A DNA stretch of 64,000 nucleotides, from assembly GCF_017876535.1 (NCBI RefSeq), contig NZ_JAGIOF010000001.1:3038001-3102000 (forward strand). The letters are read 5' to 3'. Every line of letters begins with the position of its first letter. The first letter of the stretch is position 1. A program made the translations under genes and the position numbers. This DNA comes from Paeniglutamicibacter kerguelensis. GTDB lineage: Bacteria > Actinomycetota > Actinomycetes > Actinomycetales > Micrococcaceae. Shown here piece by piece: positions 1 through 6,848 of the stretch. A model generated the notes under the pieces. It saw only the letters and a list, made by a program, of their open reading frames with translations, did no database searches and was not told the DNA's origin.

Positions 1-94
1 CTGCCACGGCCCCGCCGACGGATTCACCTCGGCGCTTGGGCCCTGTGCGCCGCGGCGGCCCGCCGCCCGCTTGCAGGTCCCTTTGCCGGTCAAT

Positions 95-122
95 TTTTTA
101 CAGGTCGATTTTTACAGGTCGA
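95..122. repeat. Perfect 14-bp tandem duplication over a stop codon
   Basis: Two head-to-tail copies of TTTTTACAGGTCGA lie at 95-108 and 109-122. The right-hand copy contains the last codons and stop of the acetyltransferase gene on the minus strand, so the left copy repeats the end of that gene just outside it. Two more degenerate copies of the CAGGTC core are visible further left (about 71-92). This looks like replication slippage or a small local duplication; no function is evident. Confidence 0.8.
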
Positions 123-639
123 TCGCAAAGAGCAGCGAATCCCGCGCGACGCCGTCGATCACCTTGTGCCCGGGCAGCAGCCCGGCCCTGCGCAGGCCCG
201 ACTTTTCCAGCACGCGGATGGACCCGGTGTTCTCCGGACGGCAGGTTGCCACGACCCGCTCAAGGCCCAGGGTCCCGCGCGCGAAATCGAGCATTGCCAC
301 CGCCGCCTCGGATGCGTACCCGCTGCCCCAGTCACCGGTGCCCAGCACATAGCCGAGTTCGGCGCTCCCGCGTCCGGGGGCGAGTTCGGAATCGCCAAGC
401 ATCAGTGCGATCGACCCGATGACCCACCCGCCCACCGTGATCGCCAGCGTGTAGGTCTGCCGGGGATCGGTGATTTGTTCATCGAGGCAGGCGCGCAGAA
501 ACACCCGGGTGTCACCCGGGGTGTTGGGGCCCCATTCGACGAAGCGGCACACCTCCGGATCGGAGGCGAACGCATGCACGGCGTCGTGGTCGGCCTCCGC
601 GTACTCGCGCAATTCCAGTCGTTCGGTGCTGATCTGCAT
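112..639 (-). CDS. GNAT family N-acetyltransferase (RimJ/RimL-like)
   Basis: A 175-residue acetyl-CoA-dependent N-acetyltransferase of the RimJ/RimL branch. The N-terminus (STERLELREY, residues 3-12) is the usual beta-1 strand. The acetyl-CoA-binding motif is in the WGSGYASEA segment (about residues 104-112), and RPENTGSIRVLEKSGL (about 136-151) is the conserved helix that follows. The ATG at 639 is chosen because the family motif begins directly after it; a longer reading to 720 adds 27 residues unlike the family. The substrate cannot be told from sequence; it may be an alanine N-terminus, a small amine or an antibiotic. It is divergent from the surface-protein gene at 899, and its leader contains a 50-nt hairpin (661-710). 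Confidence 0.85.
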   Translation of the reverse strand: MQISTERLELREYAEADHDAVHAFASDPEVCRFVEWGPNTPGDTRVFLRACLDEQITDPRQTYTLAITVGGWVIGSIALMLGDSELAPGRGSAELGYVLGTGDWGSGYASEAAVAMLDFARGTLGLERVVATCRPENTGSIRVLEKSGLRRAGLLPGHKVIDGVARDSLLFAIDL

Positions 640-660
640 GGGGACATCGTGGCACGTGGG

Positions 661-710
661 GTGCTTTATTGAGTGGTTTCGGGGCGTCGCCGCCCCGTGA
701 AACCAAGCAC
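661..710. other. 50-nt multi-segment hairpin in the acetyltransferase leader
   Basis: Three nested complementary blocks form one long stem: GTGCTT (661-666) with AAGCAC (705-710), GGTTTC (675-680) with GAAACC (699-704), and GGGGC (681-685) with GCCCC (692-696). The structure sits 21 nt upstream of the minus-strand acetyltransferase start at 639, inside the 260-bp divergent gap. It could be a regulatory leader structure or a terminator for readthrough in either direction. No ligand class is recognised. Confidence 0.45.
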
Positions 711-898
711 CGGCAGGCAACGACCCTGTAACGATCCCCCGACCCGCCGCGTTCCTGTTGGCACAGGGGTGCTGCCGGCGCCTAGTTTCGGGGGTAGTGA
801 GTTACCACCCGTTCGCCCGCAGGGGGTCGGCCGTTCGTGAAGAAGCGTGCCCACGCCGGTTCCTGCCCGGGCAAAATTTCGCAAGACAGGATTATTTG

Positions 899-2137
899 AT
901 GCCATACCCCTTGAGGTCCACCGTCGGCGCGGCCGTCCTTGCCGGCGCTTTGGTGTTCTCGGGCGCCGCTGCCAACGCCCAGCCGCTGGCCGACGACGAT
1001 TCGGTCGTCACGGCGCCCTTCGAACAGGGCACCCCGGATGCCGGCGAGTCCGCTCCGGTCGTGGAGCAGGGTGAGGCACCGTTGCTGCCGGAGTTGCCCG
1101 TCGAGGAGACCGCCCGCAACGGCGCCGCCGAGGAACCTACGGCCGGAACCCCGGATGCCGATATCGACGCCGATGCCGATGCCCCGGGTGGCGACGCAAC
1201 CACCGGCCCGGCCGACACCGAAGAACTGCCGCCGGCCGGCGCCGGCGAGGAAACCGACGCTCCGGCGATTCCGGAAACCGATGGCCTGCCCGCCGGTGCG
1301 GAAGCCCCGATGGAAAATCCAGCTGTTGCGCCTGCGGATGCCCCCGCGGAAACCCTGGTGGAGAAAGTCCTGCCTCTCACCGAGAAGACAGCTCCCCCGA
1401 CCGTGGCCAAGGCACCAGCCGCCCCGTCGGCAACCGGCGTCGTTTCCCATCCCGCAGCCACGGTCGTGACCGCGCCCGATGCCGGGGAAGAAGCCGAGAC
1501 CGACGCGGAACCCGCCGCATCGTTGCCGGGTTCGGGCCTGTTCAAGTTCCCCGAGGGCGCGGCCGACTGGACCGAGGGACAGTGGAACGAGTGGATGGTC
1601 AGCGGCGAGTCCGGCCAGTGGCTGGAGGACAATGCCGAGTCGTTCGTTCAGCTGGTGGAATCCGAGGACTACGCGGACTTCCGCGATACGATCTTCCCGT
1701 ACTTCGTCGAGGGAACCCCGGAGGAGCTGTTTGCCTATCTGGAGGCCACCTACCCGGATGACTTGCTGATGGCGCAGTTCATGGTCGGCGTCGTCATGGG
1801 CGAGCTGATCGAGGAGGGGGTGCTCGACGAGAACGGCAGCTTCATCGGCGAGCTGTTCCCGGAAACTGACGAGCCGACCGACAAGCCCGCCAAGGAACCG
1901 ACGAAGGAATCCGCCGGGGAATCAGCCGAGAAGCCGGTGATCGAACCGGCCGCAATAATCAACAAGCCGAAGGCGCCGGCGAAGAAGCCCGTCGAGGTCT
2001 TCACGCCGGTCAGGGCGCCCGCCCCGGCGCTTGCCGAGACCGGCGCCGAGGGCGTTGGCCTGCTGGCCGGTGCCGGCGGTGGCCTGCTGGTACTGGGTGT
2101 AGGGGCACTGGTGCTGCGCCGCCGCACGAAGGCCTGA
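899..2137 (+). CDS. Secreted acidic, Pro/Ala/Glu-rich surface protein with LAETG sorting signal
   Basis: A 412-residue exported protein probably linked covalently to the cell wall. It has an N-terminal signal peptide (residues 1-28, cut near ANA-QP). A long acidic region rich in Pro, Ala, Glu and Asp follows (about 30-210), including runs of DADADA. A more ordered domain with several Trp (about 215-325) precedes a KEPTKES-type low-complexity spacer. The C-terminus is a sorting signal: LAETG, a hydrophobic stretch, then RRRTKA. LAXTG is the variant used by class E sortases of high-GC actinobacteria (established knowledge). The ATG at 899 is chosen because the signal peptide begins there; the ribosome-binding site is weak. 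A strong hairpin terminator follows. The ordered domain is not recognised. No sortase gene is in the window. Confidence 0.75.
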   Translation: MPYPLRSTVGAAVLAGALVFSGAAANAQPLADDDSVVTAPFEQGTPDAGESAPVVEQGEAPLLPELPVEETARNGAAEEPTAGTPDADIDADADAPGGDATTGPADTEELPPAGAGEETDAPAIPETDGLPAGAEAPMENPAVAPADAPAETLVEKVLPLTEKTAPPTVAKAPAAPSATGVVSHPAATVVTAPDAGEEAETDAEPAASLPGSGLFKFPEGAADWTEGQWNEWMVSGESGQWLEDNAESFVQLVESEDYADFRDTIFPYFVEGTPEELFAYLEATYPDDLLMAQFMVGVVMGELIEEGVLDENGSFIGELFPETDEPTDKPAKEPTKESAGESAEKPVIEPAAIINKPKAPAKKPVEVFTPVRAPAPALAETGAEGVGLLAGAGGGLLVLGVGALVLRRRTKA

Positions 2138-2149
2138 CCGACACGCTGC

Positions 2150-2203
2150 GGGAGGGGCGCGGATCCGACGGGAAGGATTTTCCGTCGGATCCGCACCCCT
2201 CCC
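2150..2203 (+). terminator. Intrinsic terminator after the LAETG protein gene
   Basis: A 22-bp inverted repeat (2150-2171 with 2182-2203, one mismatch) encloses a 10-nt loop, starting 12 nt after the stop codon of the surface-protein gene. No clear U-tract follows, as is common in actinobacteria. Confidence 0.85.
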
Positions 2204-2380
2204 ATTGTCGTTTAATCCGGCTGTCTCGCTTGCCTCCCGTGTGCTTCCCGTGTGCTTCCCGCGGGCACCGGTTCGGTACCGGCGGGGAACGCCGGTACCG
2301 AATGCGCGCGGCCCAATTCGGTTCCGGACACAGCGGCCCATGCGGCCGCACCGTCGAACCCAATGCCCTAGGCTCTGTGT

Positions 2381-3115
2381 ATGCAGTCCTTCTTGAGCCC
2401 CGCGCAGCACGCAGACCTCTACGATGCCGAGAACACCTGGACGGCGGCCGAGGACTTTTTCCTCGCGTTCGCCAACGAGCAACCCGCCAGCCGCGTGTTG
2501 GACCTGGGCTGCGGCACCGGCCGGTTGACCATCGCCCTGGCCGAGGCGGGGCACCTTGTCACCGGCGTCGAACCGCACCCGGGTTCGCTCAACGCGGCCC
2601 GCGCCAAGCCCGGGGCCGGTGCGGTGCGCTGGATCGACGGGACCTCCGCGGCGCTGCCCCAGGACGCTGCCTTCGACGCCGCCATCATGAGCGCGCACGT
2701 GGCCCAGGCGATCGCCGACGAACAGGAGTGGGCCAGAACGCTGCGCGATGTCCGCAGCGCGCTGGTGCCCGGCGGGCGGCTGGTTTTCGACTCGAGGGAT
2801 CCGCAGGCGCGGGCCTGGGAACGCTGGACCCCGGCGAACACCCGCAGCCACCTCACGCTGCCCGACGGCACGGCGCTTCAGCTTTGGATCGACGCGGCCG
2901 AACTTGAACAGGGGCTGGTCGGCATCACCGAGCACCGGTTCCTTGCCGACGGCAACCGGGAATTCGAGGATGCCCTGCTGGCGTTCCGCGGCGAGGCTGC
3001 CCTGCGCCGGGACCTGGCCGAGACCGGGTTCACGGTCGGGCCGGTGTTCGGCGGCTGGGCCGGGCAACCCGTGGGAGCCGGCGACGGCGAACTGATCGTC
3101 ACCGCATACGCCTAG
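2381..3115 (+). CDS. Class I SAM-dependent methyltransferase
   Basis: A 244-residue methyltransferase with the SAM-binding glycine loop DLGCGTG at residues 41-47, followed by the acidic end of the second strand (GVEPHP, about 60-65). The arrangement fits the small-molecule/UbiE-like class I fold. An ATG at 2381 puts the first motif at the usual distance from the N-terminus. It lies downstream of the terminated surface-protein gene and converges with the oxidoreductase at 3173, so it is likely transcribed alone. The methyl acceptor is unknown. Confidence 0.85.
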   Translation: MQSFLSPAQHADLYDAENTWTAAEDFFLAFANEQPASRVLDLGCGTGRLTIALAEAGHLVTGVEPHPGSLNAARAKPGAGAVRWIDGTSAALPQDAAFDAAIMSAHVAQAIADEQEWARTLRDVRSALVPGGRLVFDSRDPQARAWERWTPANTRSHLTLPDGTALQLWIDAAELEQGLVGITEHRFLADGNREFEDALLAFRGEAALRRDLAETGFTVGPVFGGWAGQPVGAGDGELIVTAYA

Positions 3116-3172
3116 CGCCCCGCAAGACCCCCGGGACACGGCGACACCCGGCGGACAGCGACACCGGCGGAC

Positions 3173-4108
3173 TCAGCGGTACCCCGTGGAATCCGCGGGC
3201 AACCCGGCATCCTGCACCTCGACCAGGTAGCGCCAGCAGTCCGGGGCCGAGCCGTCGACGTCGGTGAACCCGTAGTCGCGGGCCAGTTCCCCGCTGGAAA
3301 ACGACCCTCCGGTGCGCGCATGCACGCTCGGGTCCGCGGCGAGCGCGGCCACGGCGCGCCCCACGAAGCGCGGGGATTCGCTGATCGCGGCAAAATGCCC
3401 GTTCTCCGCGGTGGCGGTGCGCCAGTTCGACTCGTTGACGCCGAACGCCTCCAGCATCATTTCCGAGCGCAGCCAGCCCGGGCTCAGCGCCAGCGCCGTG
3501 CACCCGTACGGCTCCAGTTCGCGGGCCAGGTCGAAAGCCAGGCGCAGCGGCGCATTCTTGGCCAGGTCGTAGAAGGTGGAAAGCCGGTAGTTGGCCCGGT
3601 TGTAGGCGGCGGTCCCGTCGGTCACCTCGACGTGAAGCCCGCCGGGGTTCCGGCTCAGCAACCCCAGCGCGTGGTGCGCCGTGACCAGGTGGGTTTTCAC
3701 GCCGAGCTCCAGCATGCGCAGCCCGGCGGAAAGGTCGTGCTTCCAGATCGGAGCGTTCCAGTCGATCAGCTTCTCCCCGCCCCACACGTCGTTGACCAGC
3801 ACGTCGAGCCTGCCCTGCTCGGCATCGATGCGGGCCACCAGGGCCGCGACGGCGTCGGATTCCAGGTGGTCCACCGCCACCGCGATGCCCCGACCGCCGG
3901 CCTCGGTGACAAGCTCGGCGGTCCGTTCAATGGTCTCGGGGCGGTCGTACTCGCTGCGCTTCTGCCGGGTGCTGCGGCCCGTGCAATACACGGTGGCGCC
4001 GGCTTCCCCGAGTGCGATCGCGATGCCGCGGCCCGCCCCGCGCGTGGCGCCCGCCACCAGTGCGACCTTGGATTGAAGTGCCCCGCTCCTGCGTTCCATG
4101 CAAACCAC
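3173..4108 (-). CDS. SDR family NAD(P)-dependent oxidoreductase
   Basis: A 311-residue classical short-chain dehydrogenase. The nucleotide-binding motif GATRGAG is near residues 20-26 and the catalytic YDLAK (Tyr and Lys four apart) near residues 180-184. The NDVWGGE segment after strand 4 replaces the usual NNAG and resembles the DHRS1-like branch (family resemblance, not proven). The start may be the ATG three codons downstream (4099). About 60 residues follow the core fold, longer than a minimal SDR. Substrate unknown. It converges with the methyltransferase gene. Confidence 0.85.
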   Translation of the reverse strand: MVCMERRSGALQSKVALVAGATRGAGRGIAIALGEAGATVYCTGRSTRQKRSEYDRPETIERTAELVTEAGGRGIAVAVDHLESDAVAALVARIDAEQGRLDVLVNDVWGGEKLIDWNAPIWKHDLSAGLRMLELGVKTHLVTAHHALGLLSRNPGGLHVEVTDGTAAYNRANYRLSTFYDLAKNAPLRLAFDLARELEPYGCTALALSPGWLRSEMMLEAFGVNESNWRTATAENGHFAAISESPRFVGRAVAALAADPSVHARTGGSFSSGELARDYGFTDVDGSAPDCWRYLVEVQDAGLPADSTGYR

Positions 4109-4147
4109 GCTAACCCGCCGGCCGCGCGGTCCGCCAGACTTGTGCGG

Positions 4148-4186
4148 CGAAGCCCGCCGGCCGGATCATCCAGCGGGCGGGCTTCG
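4148..4186 (-). terminator. Hairpin terminator of the hydroquinone reductase gene
   Basis: A perfect 11-bp stem (4148-4158 with 4176-4186) lies just beyond the stop of the minus-strand gene ending at 4209. No U-tract follows. Confidence 0.65.
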
Positions 4187-4208
4187 GTGCGTATTGGTCC
4201 TATACCGG

Positions 4209-5405
4209 CTAGGCCAGCGGGTAGAGCGGGTTGTGGCCGGCGGCCACGCGCTCGGACTCGCGCACGGGTTCAGGCGCGGTTCCGTTGCCCCAGGGGTTGC
4301 CCCCCAGCGCCTCGCGGCCGTGCGGTTCCAGCCAGTTCTCCAGCAGGGGGCCCTTGGGCACGATTTGCGTCGGGTTTACGTCGGTGTGCACCACGTAGTA
4401 GTGCTCCTTGACCTGCTCGAAGTCGACGGTGTCGCCGAAGCCCGGCAGCTGGAATAGGTCGCGGGCGTAGGCCCAGAGGTTCGGCATCTCGATGAGCTTG
4501 TTCCGGTTGGCCTTGAAGTGCCCGTGGTAGACCGGGTCGAAGCGCACCAGCGTGGTGAACAGCCGCACGTCGGCCTCGGTGATCGAATCCCCCATCAGGA
4601 ACCGCCGGGTGGCCAGGCGTTCATCCAGCCAGTCCATGGCGACCCAGAGGCGATCGTACGCCTCCTCGTAGGCCAGCTGGTCGCCGGCAAAGCCGCAGCG
4701 GTAGACCCCGTTGTTGACCTCGGTGAAGATGCGCTTGATGACGTCCTGCATCTCCTCGAGCTTGTCCGCCGGCAGCAGGTCGGGGGCTCCCTTGCGCTGG
4801 AATTCCTTCCACTGCGTGGAGAAGTCCAGGGTGATCTGCGGGTAGTCGTTGGTGACCACGGCCCCGGTCGGCACGTCGACGATCGCCGGCACGGTGATGC
4901 CGCGCGGGTAGCCGGCGAAGCGCTTGAAGTAGTTCTCCTGGATGCGCTGCGTGCCCAGCACCGGGTCCACACCGCCCGGATCAAGGTCGAAGGTCCACGA
5001 GCGCATGTCGTGCACCGGGCCGGGGGTGCCCAGCGAGATCGCGTCCTCCAGGCCCAGCAGGCGGCGGACGATGATGGTGCGGTTGGCCCACGGGCAGGCG
5101 CGGGCGGCAACCAGGCGGTAGCGGCCGGCCTCGACCGGCCAGAGCTCGGCGCCGTCGGCGACGCCCGCGTGCACGTTGCCGATGGTCCCGCCGGTCGGCC
5201 CGCCGGTGGCGCGCACGGCCGCGGGATCGGCAACGATGCGGTCCTGGATGTAGTTGGTGTCGCGCGTGAATTCGGCACCCGTTACATAGGTGCCGGCGGT
5301 GCTGTGTTCACCGTCTTCGGTGCCGTCCAACGGCTGGCCGTCGGACGCCTGCCCACGCATTTCTTCTTCACGCAACGCGTCTTCTCCCAAAACTTGCTCG
5401 CTCAT
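4209..5405 (-). CDS. Glutathionyl-/mycothionyl-hydroquinone reductase (GST Xi class, YqjG/ECM4-like)
   Basis: A 398-residue Xi-class glutathione-S-transferase homologue. The catalytic CPWA motif is at residues 104-107 (ARACPWANR), in the thioredoxin-like domain. An all-alpha C-terminal GST domain (about 200-350) carries the family's YRCGFAGDQ and DEAYDRL-like signatures. These enzymes reductively remove a thiol adduct from hydroquinones through the Cys of CPWA. Actinobacteria generally use mycothiol instead of glutathione, so a mycothionyl-hydroquinone substrate is inferred here. The first 45 residues are acidic and non-conserved. The ATG at 5405 is chosen; an upstream GTG would add nine unrelated residues. 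It is codirectional with the FMN reductase gene but a hairpin (5497-5537) separates them, so it probably has its own promoter. Confidence 0.85.
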   Translation of the reverse strand: MSEQVLGEDALREEEMRGQASDGQPLDGTEDGEHSTAGTYVTGAEFTRDTNYIQDRIVADPAAVRATGGPTGGTIGNVHAGVADGAELWPVEAGRYRLVAARACPWANRTIIVRRLLGLEDAISLGTPGPVHDMRSWTFDLDPGGVDPVLGTQRIQENYFKRFAGYPRGITVPAIVDVPTGAVVTNDYPQITLDFSTQWKEFQRKGAPDLLPADKLEEMQDVIKRIFTEVNNGVYRCGFAGDQLAYEEAYDRLWVAMDWLDERLATRRFLMGDSITEADVRLFTTLVRFDPVYHGHFKANRNKLIEMPNLWAYARDLFQLPGFGDTVDFEQVKEHYYVVHTDVNPTQIVPKGPLLENWLEPHGREALGGNPWGNGTAPEPVRESERVAAGHNPLYPLA

Positions 5406-5496
5406 AACCAACCCTATAATCACGTGCCACAAAGCACCATGGCGGAAAGAAAAGCGGCCTGCACCGCGGAACGTCGCGGGCAGGCCCTGGTTGACG

Positions 5497-5537
5497 GACC
5501 CGCGGCCGGCACCTGGCAGGGTGCGGCAGCGGGTCCA
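5497..5537 (-). terminator. Hairpin between the FMN reductase and hydroquinone reductase genes
   Basis: GGACCCGC (5497-5504) pairs with GCGGGTCC (5530-5537), with a further inner GCACC/GGTGC stem. It lies about 70 nt downstream of the FMN reductase stop on the minus strand and about 90 nt upstream of the next start. Confidence 0.6.
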
Positions 5538-5605
5538 TCATGATCGGGCGGCGACCCGGCAACCCCAAGTCGCCCGGGCCGTCGCCCGAAGATGGTCGCC
5601 CGTGG

Positions 5606-6181
5606 TTAGGCGGAGACCAGTGCGGCTTCGCGAACCGACTTCATGGCCACGGTCCACGGAACCAGCTGGTCCAGGACCGGTGCCAGCGATGCGGCCTGCA
5701 TTTCGGTCGGCTTGAAGACGGAGAAGTTCTCGAAGTCGGTGAACAGGGAAAACATGCCGGTCTTCTGCACGTGGGCGATCTGCAGCTCGGAGAGGATGCC
5801 GCGCAGGTGCTCGACGGCGCGCACGCCGAAGGCCGAACCGTAGGAGACGATGCCGGCGGCCTTGTTGGCGAACTCGACGTTCAGGTAGGACAGCGCATTG
5901 GCCAGGGCCGGCGCCACCGAGTGGTTGTACTCAGGGGTCACGAACACGAAGCCGTCGAACTCGTTGATCTTGGCGGCCCACGCCTTGGTGTGGTCGTTCT
6001 GGTAGTTCTGGTAGCCGGCCGGGTAGGCCTCGTCCAGAACCGGCAGGTTGAAGTCCGCGATGTCGACCAGTTCGTAGTCGGCGTCGCCGCGCAACTGTGC
6101 CTGCTCCAGGACCCACTGCGCAACGCCTGCGTTGTTGCGGCCCGGACGAGTCGAACCGGTGATGATGGCAATCTTGGTCAT
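5606..6181 (-). CDS. NADPH-dependent FMN reductase / quinone reductase
   Basis: A 191-residue flavodoxin-like flavoprotein of the FMN_red family. The phosphate-binding loop GSTRPGRN is at residues 9-16 and the isoalloxazine-contacting PEYNHS at 83-88, both characteristic of azoreductase/chromate/quinone reductases. A two-electron reduction of quinones with NADPH is the likely activity (family knowledge). The ATG at 6181 is preceded by AAGGAGA at good spacing. It is divergent from the MarR regulator at 6309, and the intergenic region holds three related operator-like palindromes, so quinone-type induction through that regulator is inferred. Confidence 0.88.
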   Translation of the reverse strand: MTKIAIITGSTRPGRNNAGVAQWVLEQAQLRGDADYELVDIADFNLPVLDEAYPAGYQNYQNDHTKAWAAKINEFDGFVFVTPEYNHSVAPALANALSYLNVEFANKAAGIVSYGSAFGVRAVEHLRGILSELQIAHVQKTGMFSLFTDFENFSVFKPTEMQAASLAPVLDQLVPWTVAMKSVREAALVSA

Positions 6182-6221
6182 GCGTGTTCTCCTTGAACTG
6201 AGCGACACATCCGCGATCTTG

Positions 6222-6280
6222 CTGACGTGTCAACTAAAACTTGATGTTTCAATCATGCTACGAGACGATTGACATGTCAA
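6222..6280. promoter_or_regulatory. Three operator-like TTGA-N4-TCAA sites in the divergent FMN reductase/marR gap
   Basis: Three copies of one palindromic pattern lie in the gap: CTGACGTGTCAA (6222-6233), TTGATGTTTCAA (6241-6252) and TTGACATGTCAA (6269-6280). The third is a perfect 12-bp palindrome. Their start-to-start distances are 19 and 28 bp. MarR dimers bind such short dyads, so this is most likely the operator array of the adjacent regulator, controlling both itself and the reductase. Confidence 0.75.
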
Positions 6281-6308
6281 CCATGTGTTAAGAATTGTGA
6301 GGAGCACC

Positions 6309-6776
6309 ATGCCCGAGCCCCGCTGGCTCAGCAGCCACGAACAGGAACTTTGGCTCGAATTCCGCGAGTTCCTCTGGGGTTTCCCCAGCGCGATGGACCG
6401 CCAACTCAGCCGCGACGCCGGCCTGTCCACCGGCGAGTACTCGGTGCTCGCCGCAGTTTCCCAGGCCGCTCCCGATCGCCTGCGCTCCGGCGACCTGGCC
6501 AGCACGCTGCAATGGGAACGTTCCCGCGTCTCGCACCTGCTGCGCCGCATGGAAGCCAAAGGCCTGATCGAACGCTGCGCGGCAAGCTGCGACGGGCGCG
6601 GCCAAGAAATCAAGCTGACCGACGCCGGCTGGGACACCATCCATTCGGCCGCACCCGACCACGTCGGATTCGTGCGCGAGGCCCTCTTTGACTCGCTTTC
6701 CTGCGACGAGCAGGACCAGTTGCGCACGATCCTGGCCAAGGTCCGCTCCGCCGTCGTCGAACGCGAGCTCTGGTAG
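6309..6776 (+). CDS. MarR family transcriptional regulator
   Basis: A 155-residue winged-helix repressor. The recognition region runs through LRSGDLASTLQWERSRVSHL (about residues 57-76) and the wing through GRGQEIKLTDAG (about 96-107). The ATG at 6309 is preceded by GAGGAG. It is divergent from the FMN reductase gene over a gap with three TTGA-N4-TCAA sites, pointing to autoregulation and control of the neighbour. Cys residues occur at about 90, 94 and 134; a redox or quinone-adduct switch, as in YodB/MhqR-type MarR proteins, is possible but only inferred. Confidence 0.88.
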   Translation: MPEPRWLSSHEQELWLEFREFLWGFPSAMDRQLSRDAGLSTGEYSVLAAVSQAAPDRLRSGDLASTLQWERSRVSHLLRRMEAKGLIERCAASCDGRGQEIKLTDAGWDTIHSAAPDHVGFVREALFDSLSCDEQDQLRTILAKVRSAVVERELW

Positions 6777-6848
6777 CCCGGAGCATCCCCGCCCGGAACT
6801 TTTCCACAACCCGCACCTCGATCGGGGACGCCCGATGCGCGCAACCGC

